Shown in pieces: positions 1-8,088 of a stretch of DNA of 19,430 bases. Origin of the DNA: an uncultured Bacillota bacterium (GTDB lineage: Bacteria; Bacillota_I; Bacilli_A; RFN20; CAG-449); NCBI GenBank assembly GCA_905204225.1, contig CAJKZK010000020.1, forward strand, positions 1 to 19,430, given 5' to 3'. How positions within the stretch are numbered: position 1 is the stretch's first letter; each line of letters starts with the position of its first letter. A model generated the notes under the pieces. It ran no database searches and had not been told where the DNA came from. It saw nothing but the letters and a program-made list of their open reading frames with translations. Made by a program: the position numbers and the translations under genes.

Positions 1-6
1 TTTCAG

Positions 7-53
7 TAATATAAGGAAAGGTTAAGTTTTACAAATTACCTTTCCTTATATTA
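7..53. repeat. 16-bp perfect stem-loop at left edge
   Basis: Positions 7-22 are perfectly complementary to 38-53, giving a 16-bp stem around a 15-nt loop. The stem core is AAGGAAAGGT/ACCTTTCCTT. No run of T follows on either strand, so it is not a typical intrinsic terminator. It could be the end of an upstream transcript, a regulatory hairpin or the tip of a small mobile repeat. The rest of 1-130 holds no open frame or RNA I recognise. Confidence 0.6.
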
Positions 54-130
54 AAATAACGCAAAAGAATCAAAGAGAGGAATCTTCTAAATAAGTGTAA
101 GTATTTCTTCCTTTGGTTTTAGATATATAA

Positions 131-307
131 AGTGCTTTATCAGAAAACTTAATTGAATTTTTTAAATCATTTTTTGATACATCTATAATAAAAAGAGCTA
201 TAAATAAAGAAATTGTTTCTTTTGAAGTAGTTAATATTAGAGATTTTACTCTTGATAAATATCATAGAGTCGATAATCCTCCTGTAGGTGGTGGTGCAGG
301 ATTAATT
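131..307 (+). pseudogene. trmD: trmD 5' part without a start codon
   Basis: The frame of the downstream trmD stays open upstream to a TAA at 128-130. From about 155 it encodes recognisable TrmD sequence: the region matching STSIIKRAI (185-205), then NIRDFTLDKYHRVD, then the GGGAG loop just before 308. The stretch contains no ATG, GTG or TTG in frame. The conserved N-terminal L-(F)-P strand that should come first is replaced by unrelated residues (131-154). No other frame of 60-155 supplies it. The 5' end therefore looks deleted, recombined or mis-assembled near position 150. Confidence 0.7.
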
Positions 308-895
308 ATGATGTGTCAACCAGTTATAGATGCCTTAAATAGCGTTAAGACCCCTCATTCAAAGACTTTTTTAACTTCCCCTAAAGGAAATACATTTAAC
401 CAGCAAAAAGCCTTAACAATGTCAAAAGAAGAACATCTAATCTTTATATGTGGTCATTATGAAGGATTAGATGCTAGAATTGAAAAATATGTTAATGAAC
501 AAATATCAATTGGCGATTTTATTTTAACTGGTGGTGAAGCTGCTATTATTTGTATAATGGATTCAATTATTAGATTATTACCTAACGCAATAAGCACTAA
601 TTCCATTGAAGAAGAAAGTTTTAATGATGGATTAGAATATCCTCAATATGCTTTACCTTATGAATATAATAATGATAAGATACCAGATATATTATTTTCA
701 GGAAATCATACCGCTATAAATAAGTGGCGAAGAAAACAATCATTGATCTTAACAAGAAAATTAAGACCTGATTTATTTAATAAAATGGAATTATCTAAAC
801 AAGATAAAAAATTATTACAAGAATATGATGATAATATCACTCCTAAATGGGAATTAGACGCTTTAGAAAAAGGAAAAAAATTCATAAAAAAATGA
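308..895 (+). CDS. trmD: tRNA (guanine-37-N1)-methyltransferase TrmD, 5'-truncated
   Basis: TrmD transfers methyl from S-adenosylmethionine to N1 of G37 in tRNAs that read CNN codons, preventing +1 frameshifts. The SPOUT knot motifs are visible: a CGHYEGLDARIE segment, then IGDFILTGGE, a loop ending in ESFNDGLEYPQYA with the catalytic-type Asp, and LFSGNH-x-x-I-x-x-WRRKQS near the C-terminus. The coordinates start at the first ordinary ATG. Family homology runs about 50 codons further upstream, so this ATG lies inside the family domain and a product made from it would lack the GGGAG loop. No ribosome binding site precedes it. One Leu of the usual GLLEYPQY is also missing. In most Bacillota trmD follows ffh-rpsP-rimM on the same strand; here it is convergent with the ffh side. 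Identity is sure; a working product is doubtful. Confidence 0.75.
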   Translation: MMCQPVIDALNSVKTPHSKTFLTSPKGNTFNQQKALTMSKEEHLIFICGHYEGLDARIEKYVNEQISIGDFILTGGEAAIICIMDSIIRLLPNAISTNSIEEESFNDGLEYPQYALPYEYNNDKIPDILFSGNHTAINKWRRKQSLILTRKLRPDLFNKMELSKQDKKLLQEYDDNITPKWELDALEKGKKFIKK

Positions 896-920
896 GAAAC
901 TTAATTCTCATTTTTTATTT
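886..920. terminator. Bidirectional terminator between trmD and the CBM gene
   Basis: TGAGAA (893-898) pairs with TTCTCA (905-910), extended by A7 on the left and T6 on the right. The trmD stop TGA lies in the left arm. T-rich sequence follows on plus and the A-run gives a T-run on minus, so it can serve both convergent genes. Confidence 0.75.
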
Positions 921-924
921 TAAA

Positions 925-2406
925 TTATTTAGAAGCTTCACTTATTGGTGTATTTGCAGTAAGAATAATTTTATCCATTATTAATCCTGCAGTATTTTTA
1001 GCAACAAATGTTATTGTATTATTTCCTTTTACTAATTTAATTTTACCAATTTTAACTTCCACAAAATATGTTGCCCATGCTCCTTCATAAGTTGCACTTT
1101 CTCCAGGAGTTGTTATAACACTTGTTTCATAATTCATTTCTACACCATTAATTAAAAGTGAATAATCATTATGTAAATAATAATCAAATTTTTTTGGTGT
1201 GACATAGGTTGTTAAATTAGCTTCTACATCTGATTCAGAATTAACGTTAAATGTAAAAGAAGCTCCTTTGTTATCGTTTTCAACTTTTAATCTTCCTATA
1301 CCATTAGTAGCACCATTAGTTGTAATTCCGCCCCATTTTGGTTCATCTATTTGTTTAATAGTTACACTATCAGATTCTGCTTCAATCACACATTCATAAC
1401 CAAATTCTTTTAAATTAGCTAAGCCAGCAAATTCAATTTTATCCATTATTAATCCTGCAGAAGATTTAGAAGTAAATGTTATTGTATTATTACCTTGAAC
1501 TAAATGAAGCATACCAATATCAACTTTAACAAATTGCTTTGCCCATACTCCATCATAAAGTGTTTCATCTTTTCCTACATTTTCAATCTCTTTTGTTTGA
1601 TAATCAATTATTTCATTATTAACAGTTAAAGAATATTCATTATGTAAATAATAATTATACTTAAATGGTGTAACATAAACTGAGCTCATTAAATATGTTT
1701 CATATTCACTATTAATATTAAATGTAAAAGAAGCTCCTTTGTTATCGTTTTCAACTTTCAATCTTCCTATACCATTAGTAGTTCCATTAGTTGTAATTCC
1801 ACCCCATTTTGGTTCATCTATTTGTTTAATAGTTACACTATCAGATTCTGCTTCAAATGAAAATTTATTCATATTATCTAATAAAGTAGTTGTTGTAGTA
1901 GCTTCTTCTTTACCATTAATAAATAATTTCAATTGAATGTTTTTTTCTAAATAATTAGAGACACTTGCGTTTTTAAATTTAATTGTGTAACAAGTCCAAA
2001 GATATTGCCCTTTAAATGTTACATCATCAGTTAATTCTGATCCATTATAATAATATGTATTTTCACCTGAAGCAATACCGTAATATACAGTTTTAGCTTC
2101 GGCTGTTTTAGTATTATCTTCTATAATTCTAGTATAATTTAATGTACTAATATTGTCTAAATTATCATTAACTTTAATTGCAGTAGCAAAACGTAAATAA
2201 TAATCACCGTTTTTCAATCCAACTTGAGTAAACATTTTAGATGTTTCTAAGCTTTCTGAAGTTGCATTTCTTTTTCCAATTAAAGATATTTTTTCATTAT
2301 TATCTAATAATGTTGTTTCTAAAAAATCGTTATTTTTAGTAGCATTGATATTTAATAATGACATTAATGATCCTAAACAAAATATTAATTTTATTGTTTT
2401 TTTCAT
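925..2406 (-). CDS. Secreted protein with two CBM-like modules
   Basis: This 493-aa protein begins with a signal peptide (basic MKKTIK, hydrophobic to about residue 20, likely cleavage after NINA). The ATG at 2406 is chosen because GGAGG lies 9 nt upstream and the signal peptide begins there. Residues 25-180 form a beta-rich region I do not recognise. Two homologous modules follow (about 184-330 and 341-487), each opening with EAESDSVTIKQ, then PKWGGITTNG, and ending GLIMDKI. This pattern resembles CBM6/CBM35-type carbohydrate-binding modules, and the last module of the neighbouring GH3 protein is the same type. There is no LPXTG motif, transmembrane segment or catalytic domain. It probably binds glycan outside the cell and helps the GH3 enzyme; the ligand is unknown. 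It is last in the operon, and a terminator follows the stop. Confidence 0.7.
   Translation of the reverse strand: MKKTIKLIFCLGSLMSLLNINATKNNDFLETTLLDNNEKISLIGKRNATSESLETSKMFTQVGLKNGDYYLRFATAIKVNDNLDNISTLNYTRIIEDNTKTAEAKTVYYGIASGENTYYYNGSELTDDVTFKGQYLWTCYTIKFKNASVSNYLEKNIQLKLFINGKEEATTTTTLLDNMNKFSFEAESDSVTIKQIDEPKWGGITTNGTTNGIGRLKVENDNKGASFTFNINSEYETYLMSSVYVTPFKYNYYLHNEYSLTVNNEIIDYQTKEIENVGKDETLYDGVWAKQFVKVDIGMLHLVQGNNTITFTSKSSAGLIMDKIEFAGLANLKEFGYECVIEAESDSVTIKQIDEPKWGGITTNGATNGIGRLKVENDNKGASFTFNVNSESDVEANLTTYVTPKKFDYYLHNDYSLLINGVEMNYETSVITTPGESATYEGAWATYFVEVKIGKIKLVKGNNTITFVAKNTAGLIMDKIILTANTPISEASK
1247..1385. repeat. Intragenic direct repeat, copy 2 (module B)
   Basis: This 139-bp stretch matches 1718-1856 at a constant offset of 471 with 4 mismatches by direct comparison. 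It encodes the first third of the second CBM-like module (EAESDSV to ASFTFN). Flanking module sequence is clearly more divergent. Confidence 0.85.
1718..1856. repeat. Intragenic direct repeat, copy 1 (module A)
   Basis: Partner of 1247-1385; it encodes the same part of the first module. The differences include TTTT/TTTC, AGCACC/AGTTCC and CCG/CCA. The sharp fall in identity outside the block suggests recent gene conversion rather than one whole-module duplication. Confidence 0.85.
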
Positions 2407-2419
2407 TATTTTATTCCTC

Positions 2420-2533
2420 CTATAATTCTTCATCAAAATCAAATAGATTATTTTTTTCTGTACTTGAAACAAGAATTATGTCATCTAACATTATTTCTTT
2501 TTCATTAATTATTGGTTTTTTATATTCTTTCAT
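2420..2533 (-). CDS. 37-aa acidic small protein between GH3 and CBM genes
   Basis: A small gene too short for ordinary calling. ATG at 2533-2531 is preceded 8 nt upstream by AGAGG. It starts MKEYKKPIINEKEI, continues LDDIILVSST, ends LFDFDEEL, and stops with TAG at 2422-2420. Its stop overlaps the GGAGG of the CBM gene (TAGGAGG), and its ribosome site begins just after the GH3 stop, so the three genes form one tightly packed unit. The N-terminus is basic and the C-terminus strongly acidic; there is no signal peptide or membrane segment. From memory, gut Bacillota carry many short proteins starting M-K-x-Y-x-K-P with a following D-D/E-I-I motif, but I know no function. It could be a leader whose translation couples the two large genes. 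Confidence 0.6.
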   Translation of the reverse strand: MKEYKKPIINEKEIMLDDIILVSSTEKNNLFDFDEEL

Positions 2534-2547
2534 ATTTTTTTCCTCTT

Positions 2548-5500
2548 TTATTTTTCATTAATAATGGCATCACTATAAAGTTCAATTTTATCCATCATTA
2601 ATCCATGCCAACCTTTAGTTTTAAATGTTATTGTATTATTCCCTTCTTTTAATGAGATTCTAGCAACTTTAATTCTTCTAAAGTATGTAGCCCAATGATT
2701 ATCTTCTAATGTTTCATCTTTGAGAACTGTTTCACTTTCATAAGTTATTTGAGTGTCATTAATTATTAAATCAGATTGTTGATTTAGTTTATAATCTTCA
2801 TATTTTTTAGGAGTTACATATACATATAAAGTTGCTAATCCTTCTTTATCAGAAGTTATATTAAATGTAAAGCTAGATCCTGCATTATCATTTTCTACTT
2901 TTAAATATCCAGTATTTGTATCAGAATAAACACCTTTTGAAACTCCTCCCCATAAAGGATTTTCTGCTTGAGTGATAATAACACTATCACTTTCAGCTTC
3001 AATAATTGTTTTCTTACATTCACATTTTTCTAAACATACAATTTTATCAGTACAATCTTTATTAGTGCATTTACCACATTCTGGACATTTACTATTACAA
3101 ACATGAGAATATTCACTTATTTCAATAGGTCCTACAAACATTACTTTATCAAAATCAGGACATTGTGGATAAGTTCCATCTTTTACTACAAAAGTAACAA
3201 TATTTGTTCCTTGTAATAAATCAATAGTAGCAATATCTACTGTCACAAAATCACATTTTGATGGAGTATCATGACTTGTATTTTCATCTTTTGGTAATGA
3301 ACAAGAATAAGTAAGTAATTCATCATTAACATAAATATCTACATATTGATTTAAGCTAAATACCCATGGCATCATTCTTAAATTAGCTTTTAATAATGCT
3401 TTTCCTTCATTATTAGCATCAAACTTAAATCTTATAGTAGCGCCACCATTACCATTTAAATCTTTAATAAATGTAATATCGTTTTCAATACCGATATTTA
3501 AACTATTATTATTTTTATCAAATTTATCGACTGTTGTTGATTCTGCTTCAATAATAGTTTCTTTACATTCACATTTTTCTAAACAGACAATATTGTCACA
3601 ACTTAAATCAGTACATTTACCACATAAAGAACATTTACTTTCACATAAATGAGTTGATTCAATAAGTGGAACATTGCTAAATAAACTGATTTTATCTATA
3701 TCTGGACATTGAGGATAAGTTGTTTCTTTAACATAAATAGTTATTGTGTTTATACCTTCTTTAATATCAATGAGTGATAAATTAACAGTTGTAAAATCAC
3801 ATTTTGATGGAGTATCGTGACTTGCATCTTCATCTTTAGGTAATTTACTTGAATATTCAACTTCTTCTCCATTAACTTGTAAACCAACATATTGTTGTAA
3901 TAAGAATTCCCATGGCATCATTCTTAATGTTGCTTTCAATAAAGATTTACCTGCTTTTTCAGATATTACTTTGAAAGTAACTTTAGCTCCACCATTACTA
4001 TTTAAATCTTTAACAAATTCAATTTGTTCATCTTCACTCTTACCAAGATTTAATGGTGTTCCATCTTTTTTAGTTCTTTCAACATAATTAGATTCTGCTT
4101 CAACAACTAAATTAGTACATTCACATTTTTCTAAACATACAATATCATCAGTACATTCATAATTAGTACATTTACCACATACTAAGCATTTACTATCACA
4201 AATATGTTGATATTCTTTTATTACACTAGAAGAAATAAGATCAATTTTATCAAAATTAGGACATTGACCACCACTCTTTTCATTAACAACAAAAGAAATA
4301 ACATTTAAACCTTTTTTAGTTTCAAAATTCTTAATATCAAATGAATAGAAATCACCTTTACCATCAGTACCATCATCAGTATGATATGTAGCATTTTCAC
4401 ATGTTCCAGGTAATGTTGTTTCATAATCAATTTTTTCATCATTAATATAAACATTAAGGAATTCTTGAATATTAAAATTCCAAGGTCTTCTTCTTATAGT
4501 AGCGTTCAATAATGTTCTTCCTTCAGTTTCAGCAAGGAATTTAAAATTAATTTTTGCATTAGCATTACCATCTAATCCTGCTACATAATTAAGATTTCTA
4601 GTTTCATCATGTCCTACATGCATTCCACCCCATGTAGCAGTACCATCTATTCTTTCAACATAATCAGATTCTGCTTCAATAGATATTGAAGTACATTTAC
4701 ATTTATTAGAACATACTGGATCTTCACATTCATAATTTGTACAATTTCCACATACAGGGCAATGACTTACACATTCATGAAGTTCTCCAGGTGCAGCATA
4801 ATTTTTCAAATCTGGATTAGGTGCAAAATATACTAGAGAAGAAACTGTACCACTTATAGCAAACACAAAAGCAATAGTGCTACTTGTAATAATATTTACA
4901 GTCTTAGTATTAAATTTTTTTGGTTTTTCAACTTTTGTATTGTCTTGTTTTGTATCTATCTTCTTCTTTTTGCATTTATTAATAAAACTTAATACAGACA
5001 TAATTAATGATACTGACATTCCAACGACCATTAAGGTTGTAATTAAATACAATGTTGATTCCCACCATGGTGTTATTTTAATCATTTTAGTATTAACAGT
5101 TATTCCGTTTATAGCAGCACTATGAAGTTGAGTATATAAAACTCTATGACATGCTTCTCTTAATGCTAACATAACAGTTGGATTATTTTTACTATCATTA
5201 AGCATACTATCAGAGCCTCTAGACATCCAAACATCATTTCCAGCTACTAAGCCTTCTGCAACAGCCCACTTATCTTCCATATGAGGAGTAGTAGGTGCTC
5301 CTGAACATGCATCAGTTTCAACAATACCAATAAATCCCCATTCATTTCTTAAAATATCTGTTAATAAGCCATGATGTCTACCAGTCCATGTACAACCAAT
5401 TCTATTAAAGGATGACATTAAACCATTCATATTTCCTTCTCTAACGCCAATTTCAAAGACTTTTAAATATATTTCTCTAGCACTTTGTTCATTAAAGAAA

Positions 5501-8043
5501 GTTGCTACACCATATCTATTTGTTTCTTGATCATTAAAAGCGAAATGTTTAGAGCAAACAATAATACCTTTTTCTCTCATTCCTTTAACTTGACTTGCAA
5601 GCATTTTTCCGCCTAAAACACCATCTTCAGAATAATATTCAAAATTTCTTCCTGAATATAAAGTTCTATGTATATTTCCACCTGGAGCATATACCATTGT
5701 ATATCCTGAATGTAATGCTTCATGAGCATATGCATTACCAAGTTTTTTAACTAATTCAGTATTAAAACTAGCAGCACTCATAGTAGGTGATGGGAAAGCA
5801 TATTTTGTATGATATAAACCTTGTGGTCCATCAGTAGCTTTTAATCCAGGTGCTCCAATTGTTTCTGCACCTGCTAATAAACCCATACCATAATTCATCA
5901 TGATAACTTGCTCTTTAAAGCTCATTTGATTAAGCAAGTCTTCCCATAATGGATTATTATAATCATAGTCTTCAAGCATTGCTAAATTTAAGGCACCAGT
6001 AGATGAAGTAATAGTTTCATATTTAGGCATTACATCACCATCTTTGACTTTTACTTCATGGCCATATTGCATATCATAAACCATTGTTTCATTTTCACAT
6101 TTTAAATTTACAGGTTTTAATGGATATGTATCTTGCCAATTAGAACGTGATAAATATTTAATATTTTGATCATCTTTAGTACCAGAATATAAATTTAGAT
6201 CAGCATCATCAAATCTATTAGTAATTTCAACATCTTTATCATTTTTTGAATATTTTTCAAAATCATCATTATCAATAGTAATTTTATAAACCATTTCTGG
6301 ATTACCTTTACTATCCATACGATTATCAGTATTACTAGGTGTATATCCTTTTTTAGCTAAGATATTATTATTTGCATCATGAGCATCAGTACCAATAGCT
6401 AAATAATAATCACCTTTTTCTAAGATATAAGTTTTTTTACCATATGAATCATATGTTTTTAAAGATTCTTTATCAATTGTTACATTTAATGATTCTTCAC
6501 CATTTGTTTGTAATACATCTGTTTTAGCAAAACCTACTAATTCAACACTAGCTTTTTCAACACCATTTTGTTTATCGTAATCTGTATATGGTTTTGATAA
6601 ATATACTTGTAAAACATCTTTTCCAGCATATTTTGTTCCAATATTTTTAATATTCAATGAAACATTATAATCATTTTCATTTTCTATAAAAGTTGGATTA
6701 GTTCTTTCAAATTCTGTATATGATAAACCATAGCCAAAAGGAAAAGCAACTTCATTTTTATAATTCCAATTATTATTATTAAAACTACCATTACTTCCGT
6801 TAGCGTTATTTCTATTTATAACATAATCTTCATATCTAGTTTCAAAATATTTATAGCCAACATATATACCTTCTTGATAAACCATATATTTTAAATTATG
6901 AGTTTGATAATAATATTTATATTCATCATTTAAATATGGTAAATCTTTAAGTTTTTCTTTAATATCATCATTAGTCCAAGTATAGTCACCAAAATTTACA
7001 GTTGCAGGTGCTAAATGATTATCCATTAATAAAGTATCTGGAGCATGACCAGAAGTAATATAATTAGAATTAGATAAAACATCTGCTACTTGCACTAAAG
7101 ATTCGGTTCCACCAATACCAGTCCAAACACAAGCATCTATTGAATATTTGTCTTTTATTATTTCTTTAAATTGAAGAGGATTAGCAGTATTTAATAAAAC
7201 AATAATTTTCTTAAGTGAACCTGCTTGTTTCTTTTCTGCTAATTTTAAAAGAACTTCTGCTTCATCTTTACTTAATTCAAGATGATTCATTCCTCCATCG
7301 ACATCAGTTTCATTATTTTCAATATTATCTATGATATCTTGATCTTCACCAGCTCTTCTTGAAATAACATACACTGCTGTACTATATGTATCAAGCGTTT
7401 CATTAGCAATAGATTCTACTTCATTCCAAGGAACTTCATTAGTACAATATACTGGTTTAAAATTGCTATTTGGCCATCTTCCAGCATGAAGTCCATAATT
7501 GAAATTGCCTTTTTTAATATTTTCATCAGTAAAATATTCATATCTTTCATCTAATTTTTTATTGATAGAAAATCCTTTATTTTCTAAAGCAGTAGATAAT
7601 TTTTCATCAGTAGGGGTTGTTTTTATTTCACCAGATCCATAACCACTTACTGCATATTTATCTTTTGCACTAGCAATTCCAAATAAGCTTATTTTATCAG
7701 TTGTTTGTAATGGCAATGCTTCATTATTATTCCACAATAAAACTGTACCCTCAACAGCAACTTGTTCAGATACTTTTTTAGAATTTTCACGCATTGTTTT
7801 ATTGTTTTTAATAGTAGACTTATTACCACTTGAATCAGTTTGATAAATAGGTTTTCCATCAGCAGTTTTTTCAATAAAATCTGAAGAAAATCTTTCTGCT
7901 TTTTCTCCTGCTCCTTGGCCTGTTTGAACTTTAACATAAGCATCAACTCCTAAAGTTTTATTAATAGGCGCCGCATTATCAAGAGCAATACTTGTTCCTA
8001 CGCTAAAGAAAGTTGTTAACAAAGTAAAAAAGATTGTTAACAT
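2548..8043 (-). CDS. Giant membrane-anchored permuted GH3 glycoside hydrolase with four Cys-rich/CBM modules
   Basis: An 1831-aa surface enzyme. Order: N-terminal hydrophobic signal/anchor (2-21); GH3 C-type alpha/beta domain (about 75-440, with VEGTVLLWNNNEALPL, SGYGSGE, AGEDQD, FPFGYGLSYT); Fn3-like domain (about 455-560); GH3 TIM barrel (about 680-970, with ATDGPQG, KHFAFND at 832-838 and EWGFIGIVETDA, whose Asp911 is the predicted nucleophile). This inverted order is known from Ruminococcus and Butyrivibrio beta-glucosidases. Then come transmembrane helix 996-1021, a Lys-rich loop (1022-1048), helix 1050-1073, and four repeats of a Cys8-His motif plus a CBM-like EAES module. By this topology the enzyme and the binding tail lie outside, joined by a membrane hairpin. 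The exact sugar specificity cannot be read. The ATG at 8043 has no good ribosome site; see findings. Confidence 0.85.
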   Translation of the reverse strand: MLTIFFTLLTTFFSVGTSIALDNAAPINKTLGVDAYVKVQTGQGAGEKAERFSSDFIEKTADGKPIYQTDSSGNKSTIKNNKTMRENSKKVSEQVAVEGTVLLWNNNEALPLQTTDKISLFGIASAKDKYAVSGYGSGEIKTTPTDEKLSTALENKGFSINKKLDERYEYFTDENIKKGNFNYGLHAGRWPNSNFKPVYCTNEVPWNEVESIANETLDTYSTAVYVISRRAGEDQDIIDNIENNETDVDGGMNHLELSKDEAEVLLKLAEKKQAGSLKKIIVLLNTANPLQFKEIIKDKYSIDACVWTGIGGTESLVQVADVLSNSNYITSGHAPDTLLMDNHLAPATVNFGDYTWTNDDIKEKLKDLPYLNDEYKYYYQTHNLKYMVYQEGIYVGYKYFETRYEDYVINRNNANGSNGSFNNNNWNYKNEVAFPFGYGLSYTEFERTNPTFIENENDYNVSLNIKNIGTKYAGKDVLQVYLSKPYTDYDKQNGVEKASVELVGFAKTDVLQTNGEESLNVTIDKESLKTYDSYGKKTYILEKGDYYLAIGTDAHDANNNILAKKGYTPSNTDNRMDSKGNPEMVYKITIDNDDFEKYSKNDKDVEITNRFDDADLNLYSGTKDDQNIKYLSRSNWQDTYPLKPVNLKCENETMVYDMQYGHEVKVKDGDVMPKYETITSSTGALNLAMLEDYDYNNPLWEDLLNQMSFKEQVIMMNYGMGLLAGAETIGAPGLKATDGPQGLYHTKYAFPSPTMSAASFNTELVKKLGNAYAHEALHSGYTMVYAPGGNIHRTLYSGRNFEYYSEDGVLGGKMLASQVKGMREKGIIVCSKHFAFNDQETNRYGVATFFNEQSAREIYLKVFEIGVREGNMNGLMSSFNRIGCTWTGRHHGLLTDILRNEWGFIGIVETDACSGAPTTPHMEDKWAVAEGLVAGNDVWMSRGSDSMLNDSKNNPTVMLALREACHRVLYTQLHSAAINGITVNTKMIKITPWWESTLYLITTLMVVGMSVSLIMSVLSFINKCKKKKIDTKQDNTKVEKPKKFNTKTVNIITSSTIAFVFAISGTVSSLVYFAPNPDLKNYAAPGELHECVSHCPVCGNCTNYECEDPVCSNKCKCTSISIEAESDYVERIDGTATWGGMHVGHDETRNLNYVAGLDGNANAKINFKFLAETEGRTLLNATIRRRPWNFNIQEFLNVYINDEKIDYETTLPGTCENATYHTDDGTDGKGDFYSFDIKNFETKKGLNVISFVVNEKSGGQCPNFDKIDLISSSVIKEYQHICDSKCLVCGKCTNYECTDDIVCLEKCECTNLVVEAESNYVERTKKDGTPLNLGKSEDEQIEFVKDLNSNGGAKVTFKVISEKAGKSLLKATLRMMPWEFLLQQYVGLQVNGEEVEYSSKLPKDEDASHDTPSKCDFTTVNLSLIDIKEGINTITIYVKETTYPQCPDIDKISLFSNVPLIESTHLCESKCSLCGKCTDLSCDNIVCLEKCECKETIIEAESTTVDKFDKNNNSLNIGIENDITFIKDLNGNGGATIRFKFDANNEGKALLKANLRMMPWVFSLNQYVDIYVNDELLTYSCSLPKDENTSHDTPSKCDFVTVDIATIDLLQGTNIVTFVVKDGTYPQCPDFDKVMFVGPIEISEYSHVCNSKCPECGKCTNKDCTDKIVCLEKCECKKTIIEAESDSVIITQAENPLWGGVSKGVYSDTNTGYLKVENDNAGSSFTFNITSDKEGLATLYVYVTPKKYEDYKLNQQSDLIINDTQITYESETVLKDETLEDNHWATYFRRIKVARISLKEGNNTITFKTKGWHGLMMDKIELYSDAIINEK
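2560..4785. repeat. Four tandem [Cys-rich motif + CBM-like] modules
   Basis: Within the GH3 gene, modules begin at about residues 1087, 1278, 1463 and 1645, about 550-575 bp apart. Each has the pattern H-x-C-x3-C-x2-C-x2-C-x4-C-x(4,5)-C-x3-C-x-C and then EAES plus a beta-sandwich-like stretch. Modules 2 and 3 are closest, sharing MMPW and LPKDE-x-x-SHDTPSKCDF. At DNA level the Cys segments share about 27 bases, such as TTACATTCACATTTTTCTAA. Confidence 0.85.
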
Positions 8044-8088
8044 TGTCCATACCGAACATGAAAAAATAGATTTATGGTTTTTGTTAGC

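Noticed and set aside
925..2472. Longer CBM-protein start at 2472
   Set aside because: The extra 22 codons lie within the 37-aa gene in another frame and precede the signal peptide; ATG 2406 has GGAGG 9 nt upstream.
2560..4785. CRISPR-like array
   Set aside because: The evenly spaced repeats are about 550 bp apart and coding, reflecting protein modules.
4877..5125. 82-aa hydrophobic frame on plus
   Set aside because: It is the antisense of the GH3 membrane hairpin; the minus frame is long and has clear domains.
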